DNA from: an uncultured Alphaproteobacteria bacterium
Lineage (GTDB): Bacteria; Pseudomonadota; Alphaproteobacteria; GCA-2731375
Length of the DNA: 64,000 nucleotides
Assembly: GCA_951812805.1 (NCBI GenBank)
Contig: CATOSZ010000003.1
Location: 698,557-762,556 of the forward strand
Reading direction: 5' to 3'
Positions 1 through 9,182 of this stretch are shown here, in pieces. The position numbers and the translations under genes were made by a program. Every line of letters starts with the position of its first letter. Within the stretch, counting starts at the first letter, position 1. The notes beneath the pieces are model-generated. The model saw nothing but the letters and a program-made list of their open reading frames with translations, did no database searches and was not told the DNA's origin.

Positions 1-1344
1 AGGCGGATCGTCCGGGCCGCCGTGCCGGCGGGCTCGCGCTTCAAGGGCTATGAAGACTATCTGGTTCAGGACCTGCTCTGCCGGCCGAACACTGTCCTGT
101 TACGCCGCGAGCGCTGGCTGACGCCCGAGGGGGCCACGATCGTGGCGCCGCTGCCGGCGGGGACGCGCGGCCACTTCGGCCCGGCGCTCAGGCGTTTCGT
201 GCTGGCGCTCTATCATGGCGGCCAGACCAGCGCGGAGCGCTTGGCGCGGCTCTTGGACGACCTCGGCATCAAGATCTCCAAGCGCCAGGTGGTGCGGTTG
301 TTGAACGAGGGCCATGACGGCTTCGTCGCCGAGGGCGAGGCGGTGCTGCGCGCCGGCCTGGAGACGGCGCCCTGGATCAGCGTCGACGATACCGGCGCCC
401 GCCACGCCAACCGCAACGGGGTGACGAGCGGGATCGGCAACGACGCCTTCGCTTGGTTCGCCACGACGTTTTCCAAGAGCCGCTTGAACTTCCTGGAACG
501 GCTGCGGGCCGGCCACGCGGACTATGTGCTCAATGCCGCCGCCTTCGCCTACATGGCCGAGCGCGACCTGGCCGCATCGGTGATCGCCCGTCTGGCCGAG
601 GGCTGCCCGCGGCGCTTCACCAACGAAGATGCCTGGCTGGCCCACCTGGGGCGGCTCGCCATCACCGGGCACGGGGACGGGCGCGGGGCCGCGCGGACCG
701 CCACCGAGGGGGCGCTGTGGGGCGCCATCGCCGCGCACGGCCTGCTCAGGGGCACGGCCGCGGGCGCCTGCGTCGTCCTGAGTGACGATGCTGGCCAGTT
801 CAACGTCGGCCGCCACGCGCTCTGCTGGGTCCATGCGGAGCGCTTGATCCACAAGCTGATGACCTTCTCCCGGAGCCAGCGGCGCGAGAAGGAACACATC
901 CAGGCACGGCTCTGGCAACTCTACGCCGATCTCAAAGCCTATCGCGAAAGGCCGGCGCCAGGACGGCGGGCCCACCTGGCATGCCGCTTCGATGCGCTCT
1001 TCGCGACCAAGACCGGATTCCTCCGCCTCGACCGGCTCCTGGCTCGCCTGCATGCCAACCGCGACGAACTGCTCGTCGTCCTCGACCGCCCGGAGGTCCC
1101 GCTCAACACCAACGGCGCGGAACGCGACATCCGCGCCATGGTCACAAGGCGAAAATTCTCCGGCGGCACACGCTCCGAGGACGGCAAGCAGGCCCGAGAC
1201 ACATTCCTCGGCCTCTACAAGACCTGCCAGAAACTTGGCCTCTCCTTCTGGGATTATCTCGGCGACCGCCTCAAGGTCCCCGGCGCCCCACCCGTGCCCC
1301 CACTGCCGATCCTCGTCAGACAACGCTGCATCGAAATGGCTTGA
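1..1344 (+). CDS. IS66-family transposase (TnpC-type), 5' end missing
   Basis: DDE transposase of the IS66 family, identical over the visible part to the complete 532-residue copy at 57883-59481. The reading frame is already open at base 1. Visible catalytic-core signatures are WISVDDTGARH (first Asp), VVLSDDAGQF (second Asp) and NTNGAERDIRAMV (Glu). The leucine-zipper-like N-terminus seen in the full copy lies upstream of the window. No tnpA or tnpB partner is next to the complete copy, so this resembles the single-gene ISBst12-like subgroup; the subgroup is an inference from gene content. Confidence 0.93.
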   Translation, partial: RRIVRAAVPAGSRFKGYEDYLVQDLLCRPNTVLLRRERWLTPEGATIVAPLPAGTRGHFGPALRRFVLALYHGGQTSAERLARLLDDLGIKISKRQVVRLLNEGHDGFVAEGEAVLRAGLETAPWISVDDTGARHANRNGVTSGIGNDAFAWFATTFSKSRLNFLERLRAGHADYVLNAAAFAYMAERDLAASVIARLAEGCPRRFTNEDAWLAHLGRLAITGHGDGRGAARTATEGALWGAIAAHGLLRGTAAGACVVLSDDAGQFNVGRHALCWVHAERLIHKLMTFSRSQRREKEHIQARLWQLYADLKAYRERPAPGRRAHLACRFDALFATKTGFLRLDRLLARLHANRDELLVVLDRPEVPLNTNGAERDIRAMVTRRKFSGGTRSEDGKQARDTFLGLYKTCQKLGLSFWDYLGDRLKVPGAPPVPPLPILVRQRCIEMA

Positions 1345-1369
1345 CCGCCCGGGGTTTTGCCCCTGTTAC
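1..1369 (+). mobile_element. IS66-type insertion sequence, left part outside the window
   Basis: This is the right-hand part of the same element that lies complete at 57736-59506; the two agree from base 1 (equivalent to 58138) to the terminal GTTAC at 1365-1369, and their translations are identical over the shared 440 residues. The right terminal repeat is CCGGGGTTTTGCCCCTGTTAC. The bases after it (GAATAGCC, 1370-1377) would be one copy of the 8-bp target duplication, but the left copy is outside the window. The element ends 12 bases before the stop codon of the convergent NTF2-like gene. Confidence 0.93.
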
Positions 1370-1381
1370 GAATAGCCGCCC

Positions 1382-1765
1382 TCAGGGCGCGAAGGAGGAA
1401 CGCAGCTGCGCCGCCCAGACGCCGTCGAGGCAAGCGATCACCCAGAGCGCGCGAAACCGGCCCAGCACCCCGCCGTCGGCGCGAAAGCGGGTGAAGCGGA
1501 CGTCCAGGTGCACCTTGTCGGCCCCGGCGGCGATCGGTTCCAGAGCGTCCCAGCGGCTGTAATGCCAGCCATCGCCGGCGCGGGCATGGAAGTCGGCGAG
1601 GTAATCCTCCGGCCCTGTCCAGGTCTTCAAGCGCCCGCCGGACAGACGGTAATGGGGAAAGTGCAGCGTGCGGGCGAGCGCCGCGCCGTCGCCGGCGTTC
1701 AACGCCTCGATATGCGCCGCCATGACGACCAACGCCGCGTCGATCGATGCCTGGTGCTCGGTCAT
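1382..1765 (-). CDS. NTF2-like (SnoaL-fold) small protein
   Basis: A 127-residue protein starting MTEHQASIDAALVVMAAH, with ALNAGDGAALARTLHFPHYRLSGG and a closing RALWVIACLDGVWAAQLRSSFAP. Length and pattern fit the NTF2/SnoaL-like cone-barrel families; no specific reaction can be assigned. The ATG at 1765 is chosen because GGGAGG lies 8 bases upstream; the frame is open further upstream but that extension is not protein-like. It probably once followed the large cyclase gene at 4825-8049 directly, since the DNA between them is the IS21-type insert. An IS66 element ends just beyond its 3' end. Confidence 0.72.
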   Translation of the reverse strand: MTEHQASIDAALVVMAAHIEALNAGDGAALARTLHFPHYRLSGGRLKTWTGPEDYLADFHARAGDGWHYSRWDALEPIAAGADKVHLDVRFTRFRADGGVLGRFRALWVIACLDGVWAAQLRSSFAP

Positions 1766-1918
1766 GGGGGCCTCCCAAATGCAGTTCATCCAACAGTGCC
1801 CGGGCCCGGCGTGGCAGCGGCCGATCGTGTCCTTGCCGCAGGGGCTGTCAATCAGCATTTAATTCTGACCCCCTATCGGCGTGCAAAATTGACCCCCCCC
1901 CTCCCTTGCTTCGACGGA

Positions 1919-2025
1919 GGTTGTCCCGGTAGTCCACGGGAGGGCCCCGCGCGGCTTCGTGTAGCGCTTTGCGTTACGCGGAGCGAAGCCGCGTGGGAGG
2001 GGCCTGTGGGCCCACCGGGACAACC
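1919..2025. repeat. Large imperfect palindrome
   Basis: Outer arms GGTTGTCCCGGT (1919-1930) and ACCGGGACAACC (2014-2025) are perfect complements. Inner arms CGCGGCTTCG (1950-1959) and CGAAGCCGCG (1984-1993) are also perfect, with partly paired sequence between. The loop (1960-1983) itself contains the near-palindrome GTAGCGCTTTGCGTTAC. It lies inside the right end of the IS21-type element and overlaps no convincing gene. It could be a transposon end, a recombination site or a strong RNA hairpin; the sequence alone does not decide. Confidence 0.8.
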
Positions 2026-2090
2026 GGGCCGGCGGCGGAACGTGGGGATCAGGTGGGGTTCTTGAAGTGGCAATGAGCTTTTGAAGTAGT

Positions 2091-2385
2091 GTCCAGACTG
2101 TTCTGCAAGTTTGTCATGGCTGCCGATGAGGGCCACCGGCATGCCTGGCGCGGAGATTTCGATTGCTCGGAGCGCCAGGCATGCCGAGCCGCCGTCAGGC
2201 GGCTTTCTGGATGCGTTCGCTTTTGCTCTCCTTGAGATGGATCATGTTGAGCTAGCGGTTGGCATCCAGCCAGTCCTCATGGATTTCGATCGCGAGAGCC
2301 CGGACCAGCCGGAGGCAGCTCATCCACCCCATCGGCCCGGACTTGTGCCCCAGCTACGAAACCCCTTTTGCAGAACAATCTGTAC
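2091..2385 (-). mobile_element. Internally deleted IS256-family element (MITE-like)
   Basis: Inverted ends GTCCAGACTGTTCTGCAA (2091-2108) and its complement at 2368-2385 match at 16 of 18 positions. Between them the minus strand from about 2340 to 2195 reads like the C-terminus of an IS256/mutator-type transposase: VRALAIEIHEDWLDANR, an in-frame stop where a residue such as Tyr is expected, then LNMIHLKESKSERIQKAA and a TGA at 2195-2197. Roughly the first 300 codons are missing. The flanks show no matching target duplication. The family assignment is by recalled similarity. Confidence 0.6.
2138..2185. repeat. Perfect 14-bp inverted repeat
   Basis: GGCATGCCTGGCGC at 2138-2151 and GCGCCAGGCATGCC at 2172-2185 are exact complements separated by 20 bases. 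The pair lies just downstream, in the minus-strand sense, of the IS256-type transposase stop at 2195-2197, a position that suits a transcription-stopping hairpin for that remnant. No T-tract follows. Confidence 0.75.
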
Positions 2386-2418
2386 AGGACCCGTTTTGAT
2401 TTGCCCGCCTTTGCGATG

Positions 2419-2467
2419 AAAGCCCCCAGGCTGATTGGCTCCATATAGCGGATCAGCCTGGGGCTTT
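2419..2467 (-). terminator. Strong stem-loop downstream of istB
   Basis: Arms AAAGCCCCCAGGCTGAT (2419-2435) and ATCAGCCTGGGGCTTT (2452-2467) pair almost perfectly around a 16-base loop. The structure begins 14 bases after the istB stop codon on the minus strand and ends in a short T-run on that strand, which suits a factor-independent terminator. It may instead insulate the element from outside transcription, since it is nearly symmetrical. Confidence 0.65.
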
Positions 2468-2480
2468 GCTTACAGGGCGG

Positions 2481-3212
2481 CTACTTTTGTCGTCGCTGTT
2501 TGCTTTGTGCGAAGCGGTAAGACATGTTGCCTGTTTCGATGATTGCGCAGTGATGCGTTACACGATCCAGCAACGCGGTTGTCATTTTTGCATCTCCGAA
2601 GACGGAGACCCATTCCCCGAACTCCAGATTGGTGGTGATGATGACGCTGGTCTTCTCATAGAGTTTGCTGATCAGGTGGAACAAGAGCGCACCGCCGGAT
2701 TTGGGGAATGGGATATAGCCCAGTTCGTCGATGATGACGCAATCCATGGCCGTCAGTTGCCGGATGATCTTGCCGGCGTTGCCTTCGGCCTGTTCCTTGA
2801 TCAGCGCATTGATCAGATCGACGGCGTTGAAGAAACGGACCTTCTTTCCCTGATTGATCAACAGCGTCCCCAGAGCAATGGCGATGTGGGTTTTGCCCGT
2901 ACCGGTTCCGCCCACCAGAATGAGGTTGTGGGCCTCCTGGGTGAACTGCCCTGAGCAGAAGGGGTCGATTTGCGCTTGGGTGACGGCGGCTAGGCCGTAA
3001 TCGAAAGTGGCGAAGTCCTTATGGTGGGGGAACTTCGAGGCCCGCATTTGGTGCTGGATAGAGCGCACCCGGCGCTCTACAGTCTCGGCGTCGATCAGTT
3101 GCTTTATCGCAGTGGTCAGACTTGGCGGCTTGCGCGCGGCCAGCAAAGCTTCGGCGCAAGCCGCCATTCCATACAGCCTCAGGGCGATCAGTTGGTCTAT
3201 CAAAGCTTTCAT
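2481..3212 (-). CDS. istB: IS21-family helper ATPase IstB
   Basis: A 243-residue AAA+ ATPase that assists the IstA transposase in target selection. Walker A is GGTGTGKTH and Walker B is [12 protein letters not shown], followed by the sensor region [12 protein letters not shown]. The ATG at 3212 overlaps the istA stop as ATGA, the usual arrangement for translational coupling in this family; the frame is open 8 codons further but those codons lie within istA. Length is normal for IstB (about 240-265 residues), so the gene looks intact. A strong stem-loop follows it at 2419-2467. Confidence 0.95.
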   Translation of the reverse strand: MKALIDQLIALRLYGMAACAEALLAARKPPSLTTAIKQLIDAETVERRVRSIQHQMRASKFPHHKDFATFDYGLAAVTQAQIDPFCSGQFTQEAHNLILVGGTGTGKTHIAIALGTLLINQGKKVRFFNAVDLINALIKEQAEGNAGKIIRQLTAMDCVIIDELGYIPFPKSGGALLFHLISKLYEKTSVIITTNLEFGEWVSVFGDAKMTTALLDRVTHHCAIIETGNMSYRFAQSKQRRQK

Positions 3213-4735
3213 GCGACGGCCTCCCCGGCAACGCACAGCGTCTCATAGCGCTTGCAGTCCGCTTCGGGCCGCAAGGTCAGTTGCGGATAGGCGTGGCTCT
3301 CGCCCCATGGCGCGATGACCGGCTCCACCAGTTGGTTGATCAGATTGATGATGGCCGGAAGGCGCAGCGTGTTCTGCTCCACGGCCAGTTCACAGGCTAT
3401 CTCGACCACCTCGATCCCGTGATCCTGGGCCAGCAGGAGCAGATCGACAAACTCCCGGTCCCCGCCTTTGCCGGCCATGTAATGCGCCCTGACCCGGTGC
3501 ATCGCCTCAGGCAATTGCCAACCCACAAAGGGCGCGCCATCTCTCAGCGCGCCGGGCTTGCGGTCGAGTAGGGGCAGGTAATGCCAGGGCTCGAAATAGC
3601 TGGCGTTGCGGGTAAAGCGGCGCTTGTGCTCGGCAATCACATTCTGCCCTGACACAACCACGATCCGGTCCGCATAGGCGCGCAGAGAGACAAGCTCCCC
3701 GGCGAACCGGGAGGGGACGCTATAGCGATTGGTGGCATATTGGACCAGACAGGTAGAGCGGACACGAGCGGCCTTCTCAACATAGCCGTCAAAAGCCCGG
3801 CCCAGGGGACGCAGTTCGGCGCACTCGTCTGCGAACACGTCCGAGATCTTGCGATCCGATTGTTCGGGGTGGGCGCGATTCGCCAATTCCTCGCAGCGCA
3901 GACGCAACCAGCCGTTCAGCGCATCCAGATCGTCAAAGGCGGGCTTGGGCGCAAACAGCTGTCCCCGCAGGAACCCAACCTGGTTCTCAATCTGACCCTT
4001 CTCCCACCCCGCCGCGGGTGTGCAAGCAACCGGTTCCATCACATAGTGGTTCATCAACGCCAGAAAGCGCGGATGGAACACACGGTCCTTAGAGCGCGAA
4101 ACATAGGTTACCATCGTCTTGGGGTTGTCGATGATCACCCGGCGCGGTACGCCGCCATAGAAAGACATCGCCCGTGCAAAGGCGTCCAGCACCATCTCCT
4201 GAGATTCGCTGGGATAGGCAACAACAAAGGGCTTGCGGCTATGACATAGGCGGAAGTGGGCAACCTTTACCTTCTGCTCGACACCGCCCAGGACAGCGTA
4301 TTCCGTGCTCCAGTCAAACTGGAGCGCGTCACCTGCCGTAAAGTGCAACGGAATGAACGCATCCCCCGATCCGGCGCCAGAACGCTTCAGGTCGCGGACA
4401 AACCTCTGAACCGTCGAGTAGGATCCGCTATAGCCTTCCGACACAAGCTGCTCATAAAGCTTCTTGGCCGTCCGGCGCTCACGGCGCGGGCGCCCCAGGT
4501 CCTGCTCAAAGAGCGCCCGAAGCCGGCTGGCGAAGCCATCGCTAAGCTTACGCCGGACGGGTGAAACGCGCCGCTGATAGCTCGGTGGATCGCCGTCCTT
4601 CAGATACTTCTTAATCGTGTTCCGCGACAAACCAGTCTGACGAGATACAGATCGGATACTCCGACCCTCCCGTAATATCCAACGTCGGATCTTCAATACG
4701 CTTTCCATCAATACCACCTGCTCTTTCCTCCGCAC
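3209..4735 (-). CDS. istA: IS21-family transposase IstA
   Basis: A 508-residue DDE transposase. The N-terminus carries a helix-turn-helix ([20 protein letters not shown]). The catalytic core follows, with LQFDWS (first Asp), [11 protein letters not shown] (second Asp) and [10 protein letters not shown] (Glu), then the Mu-type C-terminal part. The upstream start [12 protein letters not shown] is kept, although MESVLKIRR (4708) is an alternative. Its stop overlaps the istB start. Length and motifs look intact, so the element may still be able to move if both its ends are functional. Confidence 0.95.
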   Translation of the reverse strand: MRRKEQVVLMESVLKIRRWILREGRSIRSVSRQTGLSRNTIKKYLKDGDPPSYQRRVSPVRRKLSDGFASRLRALFEQDLGRPRRERRTAKKLYEQLVSEGYSGSYSTVQRFVRDLKRSGAGSGDAFIPLHFTAGDALQFDWSTEYAVLGGVEQKVKVAHFRLCHSRKPFVVAYPSESQEMVLDAFARAMSFYGGVPRRVIIDNPKTMVTYVSRSKDRVFHPRFLALMNHYVMEPVACTPAAGWEKGQIENQVGFLRGQLFAPKPAFDDLDALNGWLRLRCEELANRAHPEQSDRKISDVFADECAELRPLGRAFDGYVEKAARVRSTCLVQYATNRYSVPSRFAGELVSLRAYADRIVVVSGQNVIAEHKRRFTRNASYFEPWHYLPLLDRKPGALRDGAPFVGWQLPEAMHRVRAHYMAGKGGDREFVDLLLLAQDHGIEVVEIACELAVEQNTLRLPAIINLINQLVEPVIAPWGESHAYPQLTLRPEADCKRYETLCVAGEAVA

Positions 4736-4767
4736 TGTTCCGTGCGGATGCTAGCGTTCCAGGTGGG

Positions 4768-7700
4768 TCAATTCTTACCGCTCATAACCCACCAAAGTGG
4801 GTCAGTTTTGCATGCCGATTCACACCGCAGGGCCTCGACGACCGGCGTCAGGACCGCTCGCGCATCCGCTATTCGGCCGCCGGTGCGGTGCAGGTCGGCA
4901 AGCGACATCGCGGCGGGAAGCGCATGGCCGAGGGCATCTCGTGCCAAGGCGTCGTCGAGGGCGGCCTGGAAGTGTCCGGCGGCAACCTCCGCCGGGCCCC
5001 CGGTCCGGCGGATCAGCTCGCCCCGCAGACGGTCGCCCTCCGCCAAGATCATTCGCTCGCCACTGGTTCGGCGAATATCGTCGAGGATGGCGAGATAGTC
5101 CTGCGCGACGTCGAATATGCCCATGTCGAGCGCAACGCCGATCAGGGCGGCCAGCCGATTGCTGACGTAGCCCCGATATCCGGCTGCCAACCAGCTATCG
5201 ACCCCTTGGCGCAGCCTCGCCAGCCCACCCGGGCCGTCGCCGTCGCGGTGCCGCAGCCAGCCTTCGTGCGTCCAGGCGAGCGGGGCCCAGTAATCGAAGC
5301 CGTAACGCCGGCAGAGATCGCCAGCCTCGACAACGAGCGTGGGCCGGGGTGCCTCCAGTCGCTCCAGCGAGTTGGCGAGCATCAGGGAGATCACCGTGCG
5401 GGTCAGTGGATCTGCATCCGCCAGCTCGGCCAGCGTCTGGTCGACCAGCGCCTCGGCATCGTCGAATTCGCCAATGCCCACGAGGCCGAAGACGCGAACG
5501 GCCAGCGTGCTCACACCTTGGTTGTGACCGAGCCGGTAGGCGAGCGTGCCCTCGGCACCCTCCTGGAACAGGGTCCAGGTCCTGGCGCCTTCCTGTTGCG
5601 CCGCGCCATGGGCGCCACTGGCCCAGTGGTCGGTCGCGCGAACATAGGCCGCGACGATTTCATCCGGGCGCCTCTCCGAAAGTTTCGCCAGACGCCAAAC
5701 CTCCTGCGCGAAGGGGGCGCCATGCTCGACGCCATGACGCCACCAGTTGTGGCGCCAGAGACCGAAATTGGCGGCAAACTGCTCGGCATCGAGCTTGAAG
5801 TCCTTGGCCAGCGACAAGGCGCGGCTATAGGCCGGCCCGACGTCCACCGCGGCCGGGCCTGTCGTCAACTGCAAGGCCCAGGCCTTGCCGAGTTGGAGGG
5901 CGAGTTCGATCCGATTCCTGGCCTCGCCCGTCGGCAGGTGGGCAAGCAGGACGAGCCCGCGTTCGAAATGCGCGAGCGCCTCCGCGCCGGAGGAGGTCCC
6001 GGCCGCCCGCTCCCCCGCCCGACGCAGATGGCGAAGCGCCGCCTCCGCGTTGCCGGCGTTCTCGTAATGATGAGCCAGCAGCTCCGGCTCGGCCTCGACG
6101 GTCTCGGGGAACTCCGCCTCCAATACCATGGCGATCCGGGCGTGCAGCTGCTCGCGCCGACCGCGCAGCAGACTGTCGTAGGCGGTATCCTGCACCAGGG
6201 CATGCTTGAAGACGTAGCGCCCGTCTTCGCTGGCGCCGAGTGGGTGGACCAGCTGGGCCGCGGCGAGCCGCGCGACTCGTTCCGCCAGGCTTTCCACCGC
6301 GCCCTCCATCACCCGTGCCAACAGTCCGAGTGTGAACCCACGGCCGATGACGGCGCCGACCTGGGCGACCTCCTTCGCTTCGCCCAAACGGTCGAGCCTG
6401 GCGAGGAGCGAGGCTTGCAGGGTCTCCGGCACCTCGGAGGCCATGTCGCCATCCCCCTCGGTCAGGGTTTTGGTCAATTCCTCGACGAAGAGGGGGATGC
6501 CGTCGGTGCGCTCGACGATGCGGGCGACCAGGGCCGCGTCGACCTCAATCGCGGCGACGGCGCGTACCAGTTCGGCCACCTCGGCCCGGCCGAGCGCGGC
6601 AAGGGTAAGCTGCGTGACATTGCCGGCGCCGGCGAACGGAACGGTGTATTCGGGCCGATGCGTCAGCAGCATCAGAACGGCGGCCGGTGCCAGGGCGGTG
6701 ACGGCGCGCTCCAGCAGCTCCTGGGTGCTGGGGTCGATCCAGTGCAGATCCTCGACCACCAGCAGGACCGGGCGCACCGTCGCCAGCTGGGCCAGGTGGC
6801 GAAGGAGGGCCTGGATCGCGCGTTCCTTCAGCTGTTGTGGTGTCGTCGCATGAGCCTCGAGACGGGGACCGAGCGGCAGGGCCAGCATGCCGGCAACCGC
6901 TGCCAGGTCGCTCTCGTCTCCAGCCAGCAGGATCTCCAGACGCTCGAGCTTGCGCGCCTCGTCGTCGCCCGGCGCGAAACCGGCCGCGCTCTCCAGTTGC
7001 CGGGCGATCGGATAAAAGGCGCTGTTCGCATGGAAGGGCGAAGCCTGCAGACGAATGGTGAGCGGCGCATCGCCGGCGATCTCAGCCTCCAACGCCGCAA
7101 CCAGGCGTGACTTTCCCATGCCCGCCTCGCCCGAGAGGATTGCCACCTGACCCTCCCCGTCGCGGGCGCGACGCCAGCGGTCGACCAGCAGGCCGCGTTC
7201 CTGGGTACGGCCGACGAAGCGGGCAAGCCGGGCGCCGCGAGCGGCGTCGAACCGGCTTTGTACCCCGCCCTCGCCCCGGACCCTCCAGGCTTCCAGTGGC
7301 ATGGCGAAACCCTTGAGCGGGCGTTCGCCGAGCGACTCCAATTCGAAGGCGGTGCCCAGCATGCGCCGGGTCGTCGAACTGATTACCGTGCCGCCGGGCG
7401 ACGCCAGCTCCTGCAAACGGGCGGCAAGGTTCGGCGTTTCGCCGACGATGGCATCGCGCTCGCCCGAGAGGTCGCCGATCACCACCAGGCCGGTGGCGAT
7501 GCCGACGCGGGCCGCCAGCGCCCCGCCGCCGCCGTCCAGCCGGGCGACCAGGGTCGCGGCCTCGAGTCCGGCGCGCACGGCCTGTTCGGCCTGGTCCTCG
7601 TTTGCGCGAGGCCAGCCGAAATAGGCCAGCACGCCGTCGCCCAGAAACTTGGCGATGTGGCCATCCCAGCGCGTGATCGCGCCTCCTACCGCATCCTGGT

Positions 7701-8049
7701 AGCGGCGGATCACCTCGCGCAGATCCTCGGGGTCGAGCCGGGCGGAGAGCGCGGTCGAGCCGACGAGGTCGGAGAACAGCACGGTGATCTGGCGCCGCTC
7801 GGCGCCCGCCGCCACTTCGGTCGCCACTTCGGTCGCCACGGGGGCTTCGGCCGGCACCGGAGGTCCGACGAGCGCGGCGATGGCGCGCAGCAACGTCTTG
7901 CGATGACCCATGGAGACGACGCCCAAATCCCGCAGGTCGCCGTCGTCGATGTCGGGCAGCAGATCAAGCTCGAGATCGTTCGAAGCGAAGGCCTCGGCAT
8001 ACCGGCCGAGGCCCAGTTCTTCCAACCATCGGCGAACATCATCGGACAT
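4768..8049 (-). CDS. SAM-domain class III adenylate/guanylate cyclase with ATPase and TPR-like region, 3' end replaced by IS
   Basis: A large signalling protein. Residues 1-60 form a SAM domain (RRWLEELGLGRYAEAF). Residues about 86-255 form a class III nucleotide cyclase with metal-binding Asp94 (VLFSDLVGST) and Asp138 in KFLGDG. A STAND-like ATPase follows, with Walker A GEAGMGKSR near residue 307 and LLVVEDLHWIDPSTQELL as Walker B. The rest is helical and TPR-like. The native gene ends at 4825 after residue 1075; the last 18 residues (CESACKTDPLWWVMSGKN) are encoded by the IS21-type end. Only the C-terminal tail is lost, so the catalytic part may still work. It is divergent from the LLM gene at 8101 with only 51 bases between. 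Confidence 0.92.
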   Translation of the reverse strand: MSDDVRRWLEELGLGRYAEAFASNDLELDLLPDIDDGDLRDLGVVSMGHRKTLLRAIAALVGPPVPAEAPVATEVATEVAAGAERRQITVLFSDLVGSTALSARLDPEDLREVIRRYQDAVGGAITRWDGHIAKFLGDGVLAYFGWPRANEDQAEQAVRAGLEAATLVARLDGGGGALAARVGIATGLVVIGDLSGERDAIVGETPNLAARLQELASPGGTVISSTTRRMLGTAFELESLGERPLKGFAMPLEAWRVRGEGGVQSRFDAARGARLARFVGRTQERGLLVDRWRRARDGEGQVAILSGEAGMGKSRLVAALEAEIAGDAPLTIRLQASPFHANSAFYPIARQLESAAGFAPGDDEARKLERLEILLAGDESDLAAVAGMLALPLGPRLEAHATTPQQLKERAIQALLRHLAQLATVRPVLLVVEDLHWIDPSTQELLERAVTALAPAAVLMLLTHRPEYTVPFAGAGNVTQLTLAALGRAEVAELVRAVAAIEVDAALVARIVERTDGIPLFVEELTKTLTEGDGDMASEVPETLQASLLARLDRLGEAKEVAQVGAVIGRGFTLGLLARVMEGAVESLAERVARLAAAQLVHPLGASEDGRYVFKHALVQDTAYDSLLRGRREQLHARIAMVLEAEFPETVEAEPELLAHHYENAGNAEAALRHLRRAGERAAGTSSGAEALAHFERGLVLLAHLPTGEARNRIELALQLGKAWALQLTTGPAAVDVGPAYSRALSLAKDFKLDAEQFAANFGLWRHNWWRHGVEHGAPFAQEVWRLAKLSERRPDEIVAAYVRATDHWASGAHGAAQQEGARTWTLFQEGAEGTLAYRLGHNQGVSTLAVRVFGLVGIGEFDDAEALVDQTLAELADADPLTRTVISLMLANSLERLEAPRPTLVVEAGDLCRRYGFDYWAPLAWTHEGWLRHRDGDGPGGLARLRQGVDSWLAAGYRGYVSNRLAALIGVALDMGIFDVAQDYLAILDDIRRTSGERMILAEGDRLRGELIRRTGGPAEVAAGHFQAALDDALARDALGHALPAAMSLADLHRTGGRIADARAVLTPVVEALRCESACKTDPLWWVMSGKN

Positions 8050-8100
8050 GCCTCCAGTGTAGCACCTCGCTCACGCTTCATACCCGACGGAGAATGCGCT

Positions 8101-9174
8101 ATGCCGGCCTCGCCAAATCCGACGACACGGAGCTTGAGAGCCATGGAATTCGATGTCATGACCCGCGCCGATACCTGGGACAACGTGGCGGCGCTCGCCC
8201 GCGACGTCGAGGCGATGGGCGCCTCCGGCATGCTGTTCACCGAGGGCGCGCAGGTGCCCTGGATGCAGATCGCCGCCGCCGCGCTCGCGGCGCCCGGGCT
8301 GCATTTCTGCACCGGCATCGCGGTCGCCTTCCCGAGAAGCCCCATGGTCTCCGCCCAGATCGCCTGGGAGCTCGCGCGCAACACGCAAGGCCGCTTCCGC
8401 CTCGGCCTCGGCAGCCAGGTGCGCCCGCATATCGTGCGCCGCTACGGTGCCGAATTCGAGCATCCGGCCCGGCGCATGCGCGACTATGTCCTGGCGGTGA
8501 AGGCGGCGTTGCGTGCCTTCCGGGGCGAGGCGCGGCTGGAACACGAGGGGGAGTTCTACCAGCTCACCCTGCTGACGCCGCAATGGGCGCCGGAGCGGCA
8601 CGGGTTCGAAGACGTGAAGGTCGACATGTCGGCGGTCAACCCGCTGATGCTGCGCGCGACGGGCGAGGTGGCGGACGGCCTGCACGTCCATCCCATGCAC
8701 TCCCTGCCCTATATCCACAACCGGGTGCTGCCGGCGCTGGCCGAGGGCGCGGCGCGGGCCGGGCGCAGCGTCGAGGACATCGATCTCATCGTGCCGGTTC
8801 TCGCCGTCGCGGGCGACACGGCGGAGGAACGCGAAGGCCTGGCGCGCGAGGCCAAGACGGCGATCGGCTTCTATGGCGCGACCCCGGTCTATGCCTTCCA
8901 GTTCGACGACCTCGGCTACGAGGGCAAGCGGAACGAGTTGTCCGCGGCCTTGCGCGCCGGCGGCCGCGAAGCCGTGGTCGATCTGGTCGACGACGAGCTG
9001 ATGAGCCATTTCGCCGTGGTCGCGCGCTGGGACGACATGGCCGACGAGTTGATCAAGCGCTACAAGGGCCTGGCCGCACGGCTGGTCATGTATCACACCA
9101 AGCAGTCGATCCGGGAAAACCCCGCCAACCTCGCCAAATGGGGCGAAATCGCCCGCGCCGTCCGCGCGGCGTAA
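8101..9174 (+). CDS. LLM-class flavin-dependent oxidoreductase (TIGR03617-like)
   Basis: A 357-residue luciferase-like TIM-barrel protein using FMN or F420. Characteristic stretches are DNVAALARDVEAMGASGMLFTEG, IAVAFPRSPMVSAQIAWEL, and RFRLGLGSQVRPHIVRRY. The start at 8101 has CGGAGA 8-9 bases upstream; MEFDVMTRADTW at 8143 is a plausible shorter start that matches the usual N-terminus better. The substrate is unknown. It is transcribed away from the cyclase gene and convergently with the cupin gene, ending 8 bases before that gene's stop codon. Confidence 0.88.
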   Translation: MPASPNPTTRSLRAMEFDVMTRADTWDNVAALARDVEAMGASGMLFTEGAQVPWMQIAAAALAAPGLHFCTGIAVAFPRSPMVSAQIAWELARNTQGRFRLGLGSQVRPHIVRRYGAEFEHPARRMRDYVLAVKAALRAFRGEARLEHEGEFYQLTLLTPQWAPERHGFEDVKVDMSAVNPLMLRATGEVADGLHVHPMHSLPYIHNRVLPALAEGAARAGRSVEDIDLIVPVLAVAGDTAEEREGLAREAKTAIGFYGATPVYAFQFDDLGYEGKRNELSAALRAGGREAVVDLVDDELMSHFAVVARWDDMADELIKRYKGLAARLVMYHTKQSIRENPANLAKWGEIARAVRAA

Positions 9175-9182
9175 AGGCGGCG

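Larger units (their letters stand above)
1846..4824 (-). mobile_element. IS21-type element, with unusual right-end cargo
   Basis: Bounded by related inverted ends: TGTGAATCGGCATGC reading inward from 4824 and TGTCAATCAGCATTT reading inward from 1846. Each is followed by IS21-like internal repeats (TGACCCAC at the left end, TGACCCCC at the right end). It carries istA and istB on the minus strand. CCGCAGGG occurs at 1836-1843 and 4825-4832; the left copy sits 2 bases outside the element, so it may be an imperfect target duplication. At 2979 bp the element is long because about 600 bp of other repeats lie between istB and the right end. The two ends may come from different IS21 relatives. Confidence 0.7.

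Noticed and set aside
100-1323. Long minus-strand open frame across the IS66 transposase
   Set aside because: It is the antisense shadow of the transposase in high-GC DNA; the same frame appears at 58237-59460. The plus-strand protein has clear DDE motifs.
7258-8100. N-terminal extension of the LLM gene
   Set aside because: The frame is open for 281 codons upstream but lies antisense to the cyclase domain; the extension has no family pattern and a ribosome-binding site precedes 8101.
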